Below, in pieces: positions 7,773 to 15,343 of a stretch of DNA of 17,561 nt; the first letter of the stretch is position 1; each line of letters begins with the position of its first letter. Under the pieces are notes generated by a model. It was given only the letters and a program-made list of their open reading frames with translations. It was not told where the DNA came from and searched no databases. Both the position numbers and the translations under genes were made by a program. Source of the DNA: Rickettsiales bacterium UBA1997 (GTDB lineage Bacteria; Pseudomonadota; Alphaproteobacteria; Rickettsiales; UBA1997); NCBI GenBank assembly GCA_002335845.1, contig DDCV01000061.1, positions 1-17,561 of the forward strand, in the 5' to 3' direction.

Positions 7773-8762
7773 TTACAATGCTGTTGTTTTGTTATGCAAA
7801 GCCTCTATAACTTTTTGCGAAACATGCCACATCATAACAGGGGGAACTGCGTTACCCAAAGCTTTATAATTTGCAGACCTAGATGGAACTAAATTAAAAT
7901 CATCAGGAAATGATTGTATTCTAGCCACCTCTCGTGGCGTAAACATCCTGTACCTATCATTTATTTTTAATACTGGATCAGTGCTGTTTAAACTAACTTT
8001 TGCTAAGTGGGCACCTACAGTATTACAAGGCATATTAATGTTTTGGTCTCGCCCTTTATTCATTGATTTTGCATGCTTCGTTTTTTCCATTCCTTCAACA
8101 GCTCTTTGGCTAAAATAAAATTTTTCATCTATTGTTTTTTCATTTTCAATAACTTCGGACAAAACCCTTGGTTTATCTAATGTAGTTGCTTCAGGAAATG
8201 AAAATGCGTCAAAACTTTTTTTATCTTTGAATCCTACAATAAAAACTCTTTCTCTTTTTTGAGGAACACCAAAATGAGATGAATTTAATAATTGAAATTT
8301 GACATAGTATCCAACCTTTCTAAATTCAGATAGAATTAATTCAAAAGCTTCTCCTTTATTAGCTGATAAAATCCCCTTTACATTTTCCGCAATAAAAACC
8401 CTTGGTTGTTTTTCTCTTAAAATTCTACACATTTCAAAAAATAACTTTCCTCTTTCGTCGTTGTAACCGAGACGCTTTGGGTTTTGCGCAATAATTGAGA
8501 ATGACTGACAAGGAAATCCTCCAACCATAATATCATGTTTTGGTATGTCTTTTAGTGACAATTCTACAATATCCTTAACCTCACACTTATGTGAGAAATT
8601 TAGATTATATATATCTACTATTTTGCTGTCATGGTCAATTGCTTTAAGAATATTAACGGGAAGTTTATCATATTTTTTTCTTAAAAAACTAAATCCACCT
8701 GTGAGACCCAAGTCCATTCCGCCGCATCCTGAAAACAATGAAACTACACTAAATTTTTTCAT
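7773..8762 (-). CDS. DNA (cytosine-5)-methyltransferase, second of the restriction-modification operon
   Basis: A 329-residue C5-cytosine methyltransferase that transfers a methyl group from SAM to DNA cytosine, presumably protecting one strand of the operon's recognition site. Motif I is 'SLFSGCGGMDLGL' (8-20). Motif IV is 'GGFPCQSFS' with nucleophile Cys85. ENV at 126-128 is motif VI, 'QKRERV' at 168-173 motif VIII, 'TPREVARIQSFPDDF' motif IX and 'GNAVPP' (303-308) motif X. The target-recognition region is about 180-275. I place the start at ATG 8762, not at a possible ATG 18 nt upstream. The chosen ATG forms an ATGA overlap with the nuclease stop and has AAGGAG 8 nt ahead. All catalytic motifs are present, so it should be active. 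Its sequence differs clearly from the first methyltransferase, so it is not a recent duplicate. Confidence 0.95.
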   Translation of the reverse strand: MKKFSVVSLFSGCGGMDLGLTGGFSFLRKKYDKLPVNILKAIDHDSKIVDIYNLNFSHKCEVKDIVELSLKDIPKHDIMVGGFPCQSFSIIAQNPKRLGYNDERGKLFFEMCRILREKQPRVFIAENVKGILSANKGEAFELILSEFRKVGYYVKFQLLNSSHFGVPQKRERVFIVGFKDKKSFDAFSFPEATTLDKPRVLSEVIENEKTIDEKFYFSQRAVEGMEKTKHAKSMNKGRDQNINMPCNTVGAHLAKVSLNSTDPVLKINDRYRMFTPREVARIQSFPDDFNLVPSRSANYKALGNAVPPVMMWHVSQKVIEALHNKTTAL

Positions 8763-10192
8763 ACCAACAACTCCTTCCATTCTCCAGATTTATCATTGTA
8801 CTTTATATCAGCTCCATTTCTAGGTAGCATTTGTAATAAATCAGTTTTATAGGCACCAACAGGGTTACGAATAACAAATAAACTGATGTTGTTAGTTGAT
8901 AACATTAACCTGTAGATAAAATACATATCTTTATACGATTCAGCCGAATTCCATTCATTGGGTGTCATATGAAAACTTTGAGAACTTAGCTTTCCTCGAC
9001 TAATTGTTGTTTTAACTTCTATATGTATATTACTGAAGTCATTATCCATACCTAAAAATGATTTTATATCAAATCCCATACCGAATGTTTCTGGTATTTT
9101 TTTGATTAAATGTATTAGATCGTTTCTACTAAGAGATTTCATTCTATTTTTTTCATGCTCTAAAATTATAGCCTCACCAACATCACCTATTTCTTTGGTT
9201 TTAATGCCATTCTTAGATTCCTGATTGGAACGAACCTTATTTAAGAAATCATATATAAAAGATGTCTTTTCATCTAATTCTTTTTTGTTATCTTCATCAG
9301 ATAAAATGCTAAAAATATCAGCCTTAAATATAGTACTATTTAGATTTGCATTGATATAGTTAAACCATTCCGATTGATTTTCCGTGATGTCCGCAATAGT
9401 TATGTCATTTTTGTTGTATAGATTTTCATATGGAGGGAAAAAGCTATTTTGATCAATAAAAGACCTGAGAACTTCAAGGTGATGCATATTTGGATAGAAT
9501 TTCCAGTCTGGTCTAAGTCTGACTAAATCAGCTAATTCCATATAATCTAAAATATCACCAGCATATCTAGTTATATCACCAGCACCATCATATTCAAGAC
9601 CACTATCTCTATTGTGAATGATTAATTTAACCGTATCTATAGCTGGTCTATTATCTTTAGTAACTGCTAAATCATTAAAAATACAATGTGTGGCCTCAGC
9701 TTTTGTTAGGCCGAATTTATTACCATTAACATAGTCTCTGCCGACCAGCAAAACATCCAATAAGTATCTCGTTGGATGAAATTTAATACCAGATTTAATT
9801 AAATTTAGTGTTTCTTGAGGCTTTAAATGCCCACCTGGATACTGAAAATAGTAAAGAAAATATCTAAAAAACTCAATTAGATCCTGCTTTTCAGATAAAA
9901 TTCTGGCAATTTCACTTGGGCGACTCACCTTATTAGTATCATACTGTATAAGACCGAATAGTGCTGATATTTCTGTGCGCCAGTTATTTATGGTTTTATC
10001 TTTTTTTGAATAATTTCCAGGATAAAGCTTAATAGCTAGGTTAAGTTTGTCTTTAAATTCATTAGATTTTAGTGACCCTAAACTAGAAACCTCATTTGCC
10101 ATATAAAGCAATACGCTTTCAACATCATTCTTGAATCTAGGTCTGACATGATGCAATCTGTAGTAACGATTATTTGGTGTTTTATACTGCAT
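8759..10192 (-). CDS. Restriction endonuclease with DUF3883-like (NO VEIN C-terminal) nuclease domain
   Basis: A 477-residue protein lying between two C5 methyltransferase genes, hence the predicted cutting enzyme of the system. The N-terminal two thirds, for example 'FFRYFLYYFQYPGGHLKPQE' at about 108-127 and 'FGLTKAEATHCIFNDLAV' at about 160-177, resemble the recognition part of AlwI-like type IIS enzymes. That resemblance is from memory and uncertain. The C-terminal domain (about 333-445) carries a PD-(D/E)xK-type core: E340 in 'GEAIILEHE', D375 in 'GFDIKS', E392-V-K394 in 'IEVKTT', then 'TPNEWNSAE', as in DUF3883. ATG 10192 has GAGGA 5 nt upstream and overlaps the preceding gene by 11 nt; a TTG at 10204 is less likely. 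The stop makes an ATGA overlap with the next gene. The catalytic residues look intact. Confidence 0.82.
   Translation of the reverse strand: MQYKTPNNRYYRLHHVRPRFKNDVESVLLYMANEVSSLGSLKSNEFKDKLNLAIKLYPGNYSKKDKTINNWRTEISALFGLIQYDTNKVSRPSEIARILSEKQDLIEFFRYFLYYFQYPGGHLKPQETLNLIKSGIKFHPTRYLLDVLLVGRDYVNGNKFGLTKAEATHCIFNDLAVTKDNRPAIDTVKLIIHNRDSGLEYDGAGDITRYAGDILDYMELADLVRLRPDWKFYPNMHHLEVLRSFIDQNSFFPPYENLYNKNDITIADITENQSEWFNYINANLNSTIFKADIFSILSDEDNKKELDEKTSFIYDFLNKVRSNQESKNGIKTKEIGDVGEAIILEHEKNRMKSLSRNDLIHLIKKIPETFGMGFDIKSFLGMDNDFSNIHIEVKTTISRGKLSSQSFHMTPNEWNSAESYKDMYFIYRLMLSTNNISLFVIRNPVGAYKTDLLQMLPRNGADIKYNDKSGEWKELLV
8771..8776 (-). promoter_or_regulatory. Shine-Dalgarno site that sets the second methyltransferase start
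   Basis: AAGGAG on the - strand lies 8 nt before ATG 8762, inside the end of the nuclease gene. It favours 8762 over the in-frame ATG at 8780, which lies upstream of this site. Confidence 0.8.
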
Positions 10193-11249
10193 AGCTATCC
10201 TCAATTATTTGTTTAGCTAGATTAAAGCCAAGTATAGGGGGAACTGCATTTCCTACTTGACGGTATTGACTGGTTTTAGAGCCAAAAAAAATAAAGTTAT
10301 CGGGAAATGATTGCAATCTTGCGGACTCACGAACCGTAGGCACTCTATTAAATTTATAATGAAAATGGTGTCTGTGACCAGTATCAATAGTATTGCTTGG
10401 TTTATTACTGCTATACCTAGTCCAAGCGATATTCACTTTTCGAGTACCTTGGTATTCCATGGGTAGGTCTTTGTAGTTACCGCCATCAGGAACTAAGGAA
10501 ATAATCTTTTTCGTTTTTTCAGTATGATCTGTAATTTGATGATTCCAAATTCCTGCCGAATTATTTCTCATTATTGTTTGATAATCAGAGTGTGGGTTAA
10601 TTGTGTAGCTTTCTCCATCAATCACTTCATCTTCAGGGAGGTCAGATATTGCGCTTGAACATGAGACTGGTGATTCTTTTTTAATTTCTTCATTAATATA
10701 CATAAATTTTCCTAAAGAGCCAATAAAAATAACTCGCCTTCTATTCTGAGGAACTCCATAATCTGCAGCATTAATAATTTTGTAAGTAATGTTATACCCC
10801 AAAGCAGAAAGATCTTTTATGATTTTATCTTTAATTTTTCCATTGTCCATCGACACTAAATTTGGGACATTCTCCATTAAGAAATATTTTGGCTTTAATT
10901 GCTTTAATGTTGCAATATAAGCGGTATATAAATCATTTCTCTTATCTTTAGGATCTCTCTTTCCAGAAATTGAAAAACCCTGACACGGAGGGCCTCCAAT
11001 TAATATGTCTACCCCAATATACTCATTTATACCTAAAATGGGCTTAGATAAATCGCAGTATATTCCTTTTGCATTTCTATGGTTATGTGTGAATGTTTTT
11101 AAAGAATCTTGGCAAGAGTCAAATCCAGCAATAATTTCAATTCCAGCTTTCTCAAAACCGAACGACAAACCTCCTGCTCCACAAAATAAATCTATAGCTG
11201 TAAGTTTTTTTTCTTTATTTAATGCAGCTGATCTCCCTTTGTTTGTCAT
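10182..11249 (-). CDS. DNA (cytosine-5)-methyltransferase, first gene of the restriction-modification operon
   Basis: A 355-residue C5-cytosine methyltransferase. Motif I is 'AIDLFCGAGGLSFGFEKAG' (18-36). Motif IV is 'GGPPCQGFS' with nucleophile Cys89. ENV (126-128) is motif VI, 'QNRRRV' (168-173) motif VIII, 'TVRESARLQSFPDNF' motif IX and 'QVGNAVPP' (331-338) motif X. The target-recognition region spans about 180-300. Being first in the operon, it would be made before the nuclease, which fits protection before cutting. ATG 11249 is the first possible start, because an in-frame TAA lies 6 nt upstream. It has no Shine-Dalgarno sequence, unlike the two downstream genes. The gene overlaps the nuclease start by 11 nt. 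All motifs are present. Confidence 0.95.
   Translation of the reverse strand: MTNKGRSAALNKEKKLTAIDLFCGAGGLSFGFEKAGIEIIAGFDSCQDSLKTFTHNHRNAKGIYCDLSKPILGINEYIGVDILIGGPPCQGFSISGKRDPKDKRNDLYTAYIATLKQLKPKYFLMENVPNLVSMDNGKIKDKIIKDLSALGYNITYKIINAADYGVPQNRRRVIFIGSLGKFMYINEEIKKESPVSCSSAISDLPEDEVIDGESYTINPHSDYQTIMRNNSAGIWNHQITDHTEKTKKIISLVPDGGNYKDLPMEYQGTRKVNIAWTRYSSNKPSNTIDTGHRHHFHYKFNRVPTVRESARLQSFPDNFIFFGSKTSQYRQVGNAVPPILGFNLAKQIIEDSYAV
10198..10202 (-). promoter_or_regulatory. Ribosome binding site that sets the nuclease start
   Basis: GAGGA on the - strand lies 5 nt before ATG 10192, within the last codons of the first methyltransferase. It supports the ATG over the TTG at 10204. Confidence 0.7.
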
Positions 11250-11264
11250 ATTTTATGTTTTTTT

Positions 11265-11294
11265 ATAATCCATTGTTCAGTTTCGGCCTTACAA
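11265..11294 (-). promoter_or_regulatory. Candidate promoter of the restriction-modification operon
   Basis: On the - strand, TTGTAA (11294-11289), an 18-bp spacer and GATTAT (11270-11265) each match the consensus at 4 of 6 positions. A start near 11258 would leave a leader of only about 10 nt, which fits the absence of a Shine-Dalgarno sequence before ATG 11249. Weak evidence. Confidence 0.25.
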
Positions 11295-11317
11295 AACTAC
11301 CAAGGATAATCAACCTT

Positions 11318-11390
11318 AAAGCCAAGTATTTTGCTATTTGATGCAAAAGCTATAGGTTGTTTTTTTGTAACTTTTAATACAAAGCCAAGT
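11318..11390. repeat. Pair of 10-bp direct repeats, AAAGCCAAGT
   Basis: Exact copies at 11318-11327 and 11381-11390, 63 bp apart (six helical turns), lie upstream of the methyltransferase start. Six-turn spacing puts both on one face of the helix, so they could be binding sites of one regulator. Chance is not excluded in AT-rich DNA. Confidence 0.4.
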
Positions 11391-11451
11391 CTTTAACTGT
11401 CATCACGTCTCTTTCCATGGGTAGTATCTAGTTTTAGAAAATTAACAAAAA

Positions 11452-11479
11452 TTCAGTGAAATTTTATTAGCCTTATATT
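11452..11479 (+). promoter_or_regulatory. Candidate promoter of the helicase-nuclease gene
   Basis: TTCAGT (11452-11457), a 16-bp spacer and TATATT (11474-11479, 5 of 6). The -35 is poor. A start near 11486 would give a leader of about 80 nt. Confidence 0.3.
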
Positions 11480-11568
11480 ATAAATGAAATCAAAGGAACA
11501 CAAGATGAAATAAAGATAATTTTAGAAGTTGTTGTAATTTTTTAAATTCAAATCAAATAAGCTCATAA

Positions 11569-14500
11569 ATGCAAAAATCTGCAGATAATCAATATTTATT
11601 CTCACCCTCTGATTTAACTGCTTTTCTTTCCTGTCATCATGCTAGCTTTCTAGATGTTAAAAACTTAAGTGATAATTTGGATAAAAAAGAGCAAGATAAT
11701 ACCAGTAAACTACTACAAGAAAAAGGAATTGAGCATGAAAAAGCTTTTTTACAAAAATTAAAAGATGAAGGAAAGTCAGTTTGTGAAATTGATCCAAGCT
11801 TAGATATTAATGACCGAATTTCTAAAACTATTGATGCAATAAAGTCAGGTTGTGATGTTGTTTATCAGGCGGTTCTAAAAAATGATAATTGGCAAGGCTT
11901 TGCTGATTTTTTGATAAAATGTGACAAGCCATCAAATCTTGGCGACTACTCTTATGAAGTTTTAGATACTAAACTTGGCAAGAAATGTGAGGCAAAATAT
12001 ATTATTCAACTTTGCGTTTATTCTGATTTATTAGCTAAAATAACTGACAATATCCCTGAAAACATCCATCTATATTTGGGAGACAAAAAACAATATAGCT
12101 TTAAATTATTTGAATTTTTTGCCTATTTTAAAAAATGCCAAAATCGCTTTGAAGATTACATTAATAACCTAAATACCAACTCATACCCAAAGCCTTGCAG
12201 CAGTTGTAAACTATGTTCTTGGCAGGATCATTGTAATAAAATTTGGCAGCAAGATAACCATTTAAGCCTAATAGCTAATATCAATAATGCTCAAATTGAG
12301 AAATTAGAAAAAGCAGGAATTGAAAAAATTGAAGATTTAGCTAATTTTGAAGGTAATAAAATTCCTGATTTAAACCCTGAAATACTAACTCGCTTAAAAT
12401 CACAAGCAATTCTACAAAATCATCAAAGAAAAACTAGTGAGAATAAGTTTGAAATAATTAGCCACTCTGTTGGTAAAGGCTTTGATCGTCTACCCAGTTT
12501 AAATGAAGGTGATTTATTTTTTGATATGGAAGGAGATCCACTTTACGATGGTGGTTTAGAATATCTTTTTGGTGTTTATTACTTTGAAAACAGTAAGTCT
12601 ATATTTAAAACCTTCTGGGGTCATAATTTAAAAGAAGAAAGACAGGCTTTTAAAGGTTTTATGGATTTTATTCACGATCATTTAACCAAATTCCCGTCCG
12701 CTTATATTTATCACTATAACCACTATGAAACAACAGCTCTAAAGAGACTATCTTGTAAATTTGGCCTTTATGAAGAAAGGCTTGATAATCTACTTCGAGC
12801 AGAAAAATTTATTGATCTTTATTTGGTGGTAAAAGAAGCGATTAGAACCAGTGAAGAAGGTTATTCAATAAAAAACCTTGAAACCTTTTATATGAAAAAA
12901 AGACAGGGTGAAGTTGCAACTGCCGCTGAGAGTATTGTTGTTTATAATAATTGGCAAAAAACTGGTGATGATAATCTATTGCAAGAAATTGAAGATTATA
13001 ATGAAATTGATTGCATCTCAACCAAACTTCTAAGGGATTGGCTTTTAAAATTAAGACCAGAATCCGCTAATTGGTTTGAGTCAGAAAAAGAGAAGGAAGA
13101 ATTAAGTCTAGTTAGAAAAGATTGGGAAGTTGAATATGAAAATTATCAAAATTTACTTGGCATTGACCCTGATAATTTTGATGAAAATGTCAATTTGCTT
13201 AATGTTCAAATTGCTAATCTATTAGAGTTTCACAATCGAGAAAATAAGCCAGTTTGGTGGGCAATGTTTGAAAGGCAAAATAAAACAGATGATGAATTAT
13301 TGGATGACAATGAGGCGATTGCAGGACTAACCAAATTTGGCGATCCAGTCCCTGAAAAAAGATCTCTGATTTATTCTTATAATTTTCCACCACAAGAATT
13401 TAAACTAAAGGCAGGAAGTAATGTTAAAAATTGTCATAATATAGATGAGAAAGTTGGCACAATATTTGAAGTCGATGAAGAAAATTTGATCTTAAAGATT
13501 AAAACTACAAATAAAAACCTATCTGATAATCTGTCAATATCATCTGGTGGCCCAATTGATAATAAAGTTATGAGAAAGGCTCTTTATAAAGTGGCGGATA
13601 AATATCTAAATCAAAAAGAAGAGAAGAATGTTGCCTTTGAAATTCTATCAAGGGCATTGCCAAGATTTTATCAAAAAGAATCAGGTGAAGAGGTGGTTGA
13701 TAAAAACAAAAATATTATTGATGAATCACTAAAGACAATTAGTGATCTCGATAATAGCTGTCTATTCATTCAAGGCCCTCCAGGAGCAGGGAAAACTTAT
13801 ACAACAAGCCATATTATCGGTAGATTACTAAAATCAGGTAAAAGGATTGGTATTTCCTCAAATTCTCACAAAGCAATTGATAATTTACTTGCTAAGATAG
13901 AGGAAGTTGCTGTACAAGAAAATATTAACTTTAACGGAGTTAAAAAAGATGCCAGCGATGATGCTTTTGAAGGAGAGTTCATTAAGAAATATAAGGGCAA
14001 AAATAGTGATATAGATTTTGCAAATAATAGCTTATTTGCAGGTACTGCATGGCTTTTTAGTGATGAAGCTTTAGATGATCAGCTTGATTATTTATTCATA
14101 GATGAGGCGGGACAAGTTGCTTTGGCAAATATTGTAGCCATGTCAAATAGCACTAAAAATATTATTTTAGTTGGTGATCAGATGCAATTAGGTCAACCAA
14201 TTCAAGGAACTCATCCAGGTGAAGCAGGAAAGTCAATTTTAGAGTTTTTATTGCAAGACGAGACAACTATTGCCAACAATAGAGGGATATTTCTTGGCAA
14301 AACTTATAGAATGAGACCGGAGATTTGTGATTTTATTTCTAAAAGTTTTTATGATGGAAGGTTAAAATCTGATGATAGCGCCGCTTTAAGAAAATTAGAA
14401 TTACAAAATAGCGATTTACCAAATCAAGGAATTCACATAATTCATGCTGACCACCAAAACTGCTCACAAAAAAGCATTGAGGAAGGCAAGATTATCAAAA

Positions 14501-14892
14501 ACAAATATCAAGAATTGTTGGGTCAGGAGTTTACTGATAAAGATGGCTTAAAAAGAGCAATTACAATAGATGATATATTGGTTGTTAGCCCATATAATGT
14601 ACAGGTAAATTACCTAACTTCTATTTTACCTAAAGATGCAAAAGTTGGCACTGTTGATAAATTCCAAGGCCAAGAATCACCAATTGTCATGCTTTCTTTT
14701 GCAACTTCTTCTTACGAAGATTTGCCAAGAAATATTGAGTTTTTGTATAGTAAGAATCGTCTAAATGTAGCGATTTCAAGAGCGCAGTGCTTGTCTGTAA
14801 TTATAATGAATCCAGATTTAATAGAAGCTAATCCAAAGAGCATTAAGCAAATGGAATTATTGAATGGGTTTTGTAATTTAGTTAATAATTGA
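11569..14892 (+). CDS. RecB/Cas4-like nuclease - RNase H-fold exonuclease - Upf1-like helicase fusion (TM0106-type)
   Basis: A 1107-residue, three-part DNA-processing protein. Part 1 (about 10-225) is a Cas4/RecB-like nuclease: C22, C213, C216 and C222 can hold a 4Fe-4S cluster, with D113, D133-T-K135 and Q147xxxY151 as the PD-(D/E)xK core. Part 2 (about 313-495) is a DEDD/RNase H-fold domain: 'FFDMEGDP' (D319, E321), 'FIDLY' (D416) and 'DYNEIDC' (D476, D481). Part 3 (about 600-1090) is an SF1 helicase: Walker A GPPGAGKT 736-743, Walker B 'FIDEAGQ' (D845, E846), GDQMQL 869-874, 'TYRMRPEI' 912-919, 'VDKFQGQE' 1029-1036 and 'VAISRA' 1067-1072. All motifs look intact. ATG 11569 follows an in-frame TAA and lacks a Shine-Dalgarno sequence, but the 'FSPSDLTAFLSCHHASFLDV' start suits the family. 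The gene is divergent from the restriction operon, which suggests a DNA defence or repair role; this is inference. Confidence 0.9.
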   Translation: MQKSADNQYLFSPSDLTAFLSCHHASFLDVKNLSDNLDKKEQDNTSKLLQEKGIEHEKAFLQKLKDEGKSVCEIDPSLDINDRISKTIDAIKSGCDVVYQAVLKNDNWQGFADFLIKCDKPSNLGDYSYEVLDTKLGKKCEAKYIIQLCVYSDLLAKITDNIPENIHLYLGDKKQYSFKLFEFFAYFKKCQNRFEDYINNLNTNSYPKPCSSCKLCSWQDHCNKIWQQDNHLSLIANINNAQIEKLEKAGIEKIEDLANFEGNKIPDLNPEILTRLKSQAILQNHQRKTSENKFEIISHSVGKGFDRLPSLNEGDLFFDMEGDPLYDGGLEYLFGVYYFENSKSIFKTFWGHNLKEERQAFKGFMDFIHDHLTKFPSAYIYHYNHYETTALKRLSCKFGLYEERLDNLLRAEKFIDLYLVVKEAIRTSEEGYSIKNLETFYMKKRQGEVATAAESIVVYNNWQKTGDDNLLQEIEDYNEIDCISTKLLRDWLLKLRPESANWFESEKEKEELSLVRKDWEVEYENYQNLLGIDPDNFDENVNLLNVQIANLLEFHNRENKPVWWAMFERQNKTDDELLDDNEAIAGLTKFGDPVPEKRSLIYSYNFPPQEFKLKAGSNVKNCHNIDEKVGTIFEVDEENLILKIKTTNKNLSDNLSISSGGPIDNKVMRKALYKVADKYLNQKEEKNVAFEILSRALPRFYQKESGEEVVDKNKNIIDESLKTISDLDNSCLFIQGPPGAGKTYTTSHIIGRLLKSGKRIGISSNSHKAIDNLLAKIEEVAVQENINFNGVKKDASDDAFEGEFIKKYKGKNSDIDFANNSLFAGTAWLFSDEALDDQLDYLFIDEAGQVALANIVAMSNSTKNIILVGDQMQLGQPIQGTHPGEAGKSILEFLLQDETTIANNRGIFLGKTYRMRPEICDFISKSFYDGRLKSDDSAALRKLELQNSDLPNQGIHIIHADHQNCSQKSIEEGKIIKNKYQELLGQEFTDKDGLKRAITIDDILVVSPYNVQVNYLTSILPKDAKVGTVDKFQGQESPIVMLSFATSSYEDLPRNIEFLYSKNRLNVAISRAQCLSVIIMNPDLIEANPKSIKQMELLNGFCNLVNN

Positions 14893-14911
14893 TAATATCT
14901 AGCCAAGAAAT

Positions 14912-15328
14912 CTAAAACCCAAAAACCTCTCTCTGTTCTTCCCATAAGTCAGGAACGGCTTTTCTGGTAAAATCCCTTAATGTTAAATTTTCTGGTTGTT
15001 TGCCATCTAAAATTAACTTAATGATATCAGGAGCAACATGATTAAGTCTGAATATTTTTCCAACATATGATTTCTCAAGATTTTCTACTTCAGCTATTTC
15101 ATTTAAACTACTAACTTCACCACTCTTGATCATCTCCTGCCATTTATAAGCATTAGCAAAAGCATTAACCAATTTTTCATTATAATTCTGAGGATTCTCA
15201 ATCCCCTGATATTCTTTTGCGTTCTCTGGCAAAATAGCAGTAACATAGCCTTTTCTTTTTCTAATTTTTATCGGAATTGAAATGCTCAAAGTATCATCAT
15301 CAATTTGCATTATTTTTATATTTTCCAT
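14912..15328 (-). CDS. Helix-turn-helix protein of the recombinase module
   Basis: A 138-residue protein encoded 15 nt after the serine recombinase. I recognise the type from alphaproteobacterial recombinase loci, where a small protein with the same layout follows the recombinase. Residues 12-35 form a basic beta-rich start. Residues 49-70 ('YNEKLVNAFANAYKWQEMIK') form a helix. A helix-turn-helix covers about 73-96 ('SSLNEIAEVENLEKSYVGKI'), followed by 'APDIIKLILDGKQPENLTL' and 'WEEQREVFGF' at the end. The helix-turn-helix resembles the KorB/ParB kind, so it may act as a regulator or accessory DNA-binding factor; the function is unproven. ATG 15328 is preceded only by an A-rich weak ribosome-binding sequence. 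The gene ends 19 nt from the convergent helicase-nuclease stop. Confidence 0.75.
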   Translation of the reverse strand: MENIKIMQIDDDTLSISIPIKIRKRKGYVTAILPENAKEYQGIENPQNYNEKLVNAFANAYKWQEMIKSGEVSSLNEIAEVENLEKSYVGKIFRLNHVAPDIIKLILDGKQPENLTLRDFTRKAVPDLWEEQREVFGF

Positions 15329-15343
15329 TTTCTTTTTTTTTAA

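Larger units (their letters stand above)
11250..11568. promoter_or_regulatory. Divergent intergenic region between restriction operon and helicase-nuclease
   Basis: This 319-bp stretch holds no clear gene. It must drive the restriction operon leftward and the helicase-nuclease rightward. It contains two copies of AAAGCCAAGT (11318-11327, 11381-11390) and candidate promoters on both strands. It also holds very short reading frames: six codons on the - strand from about 11275, and nine codons on the + strand at 11484-11513. No control-protein gene is present in it. Confidence 0.6.

Noticed and set aside
8545..8823. 92-codon open frame on the + strand opposite the second methyltransferase
   Set aside because: It is antisense to a well-supported gene, shows no family pattern and crosses two gene junctions.
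11005..11268. 87-codon + strand frame opposite the first methyltransferase N-terminus
   Set aside because: It mirrors conserved motifs I to IV in antisense; no independent coding evidence.
6969..11367. TAGGTTG followed by a T-run occurs at 6969-6982 and again at 11353-11367, 14 of 15 matching
   Set aside because: Half of the match is a T-run, and the copies would bracket the tRNA itself, which does not fit an island boundary. Probably chance.
14712..14945. 77-codon open frame on the - strand opposite the helicase C-terminus
   Set aside because: It lies antisense to conserved helicase motifs and overlaps the end of the helix-turn-helix gene; no protein-like features.
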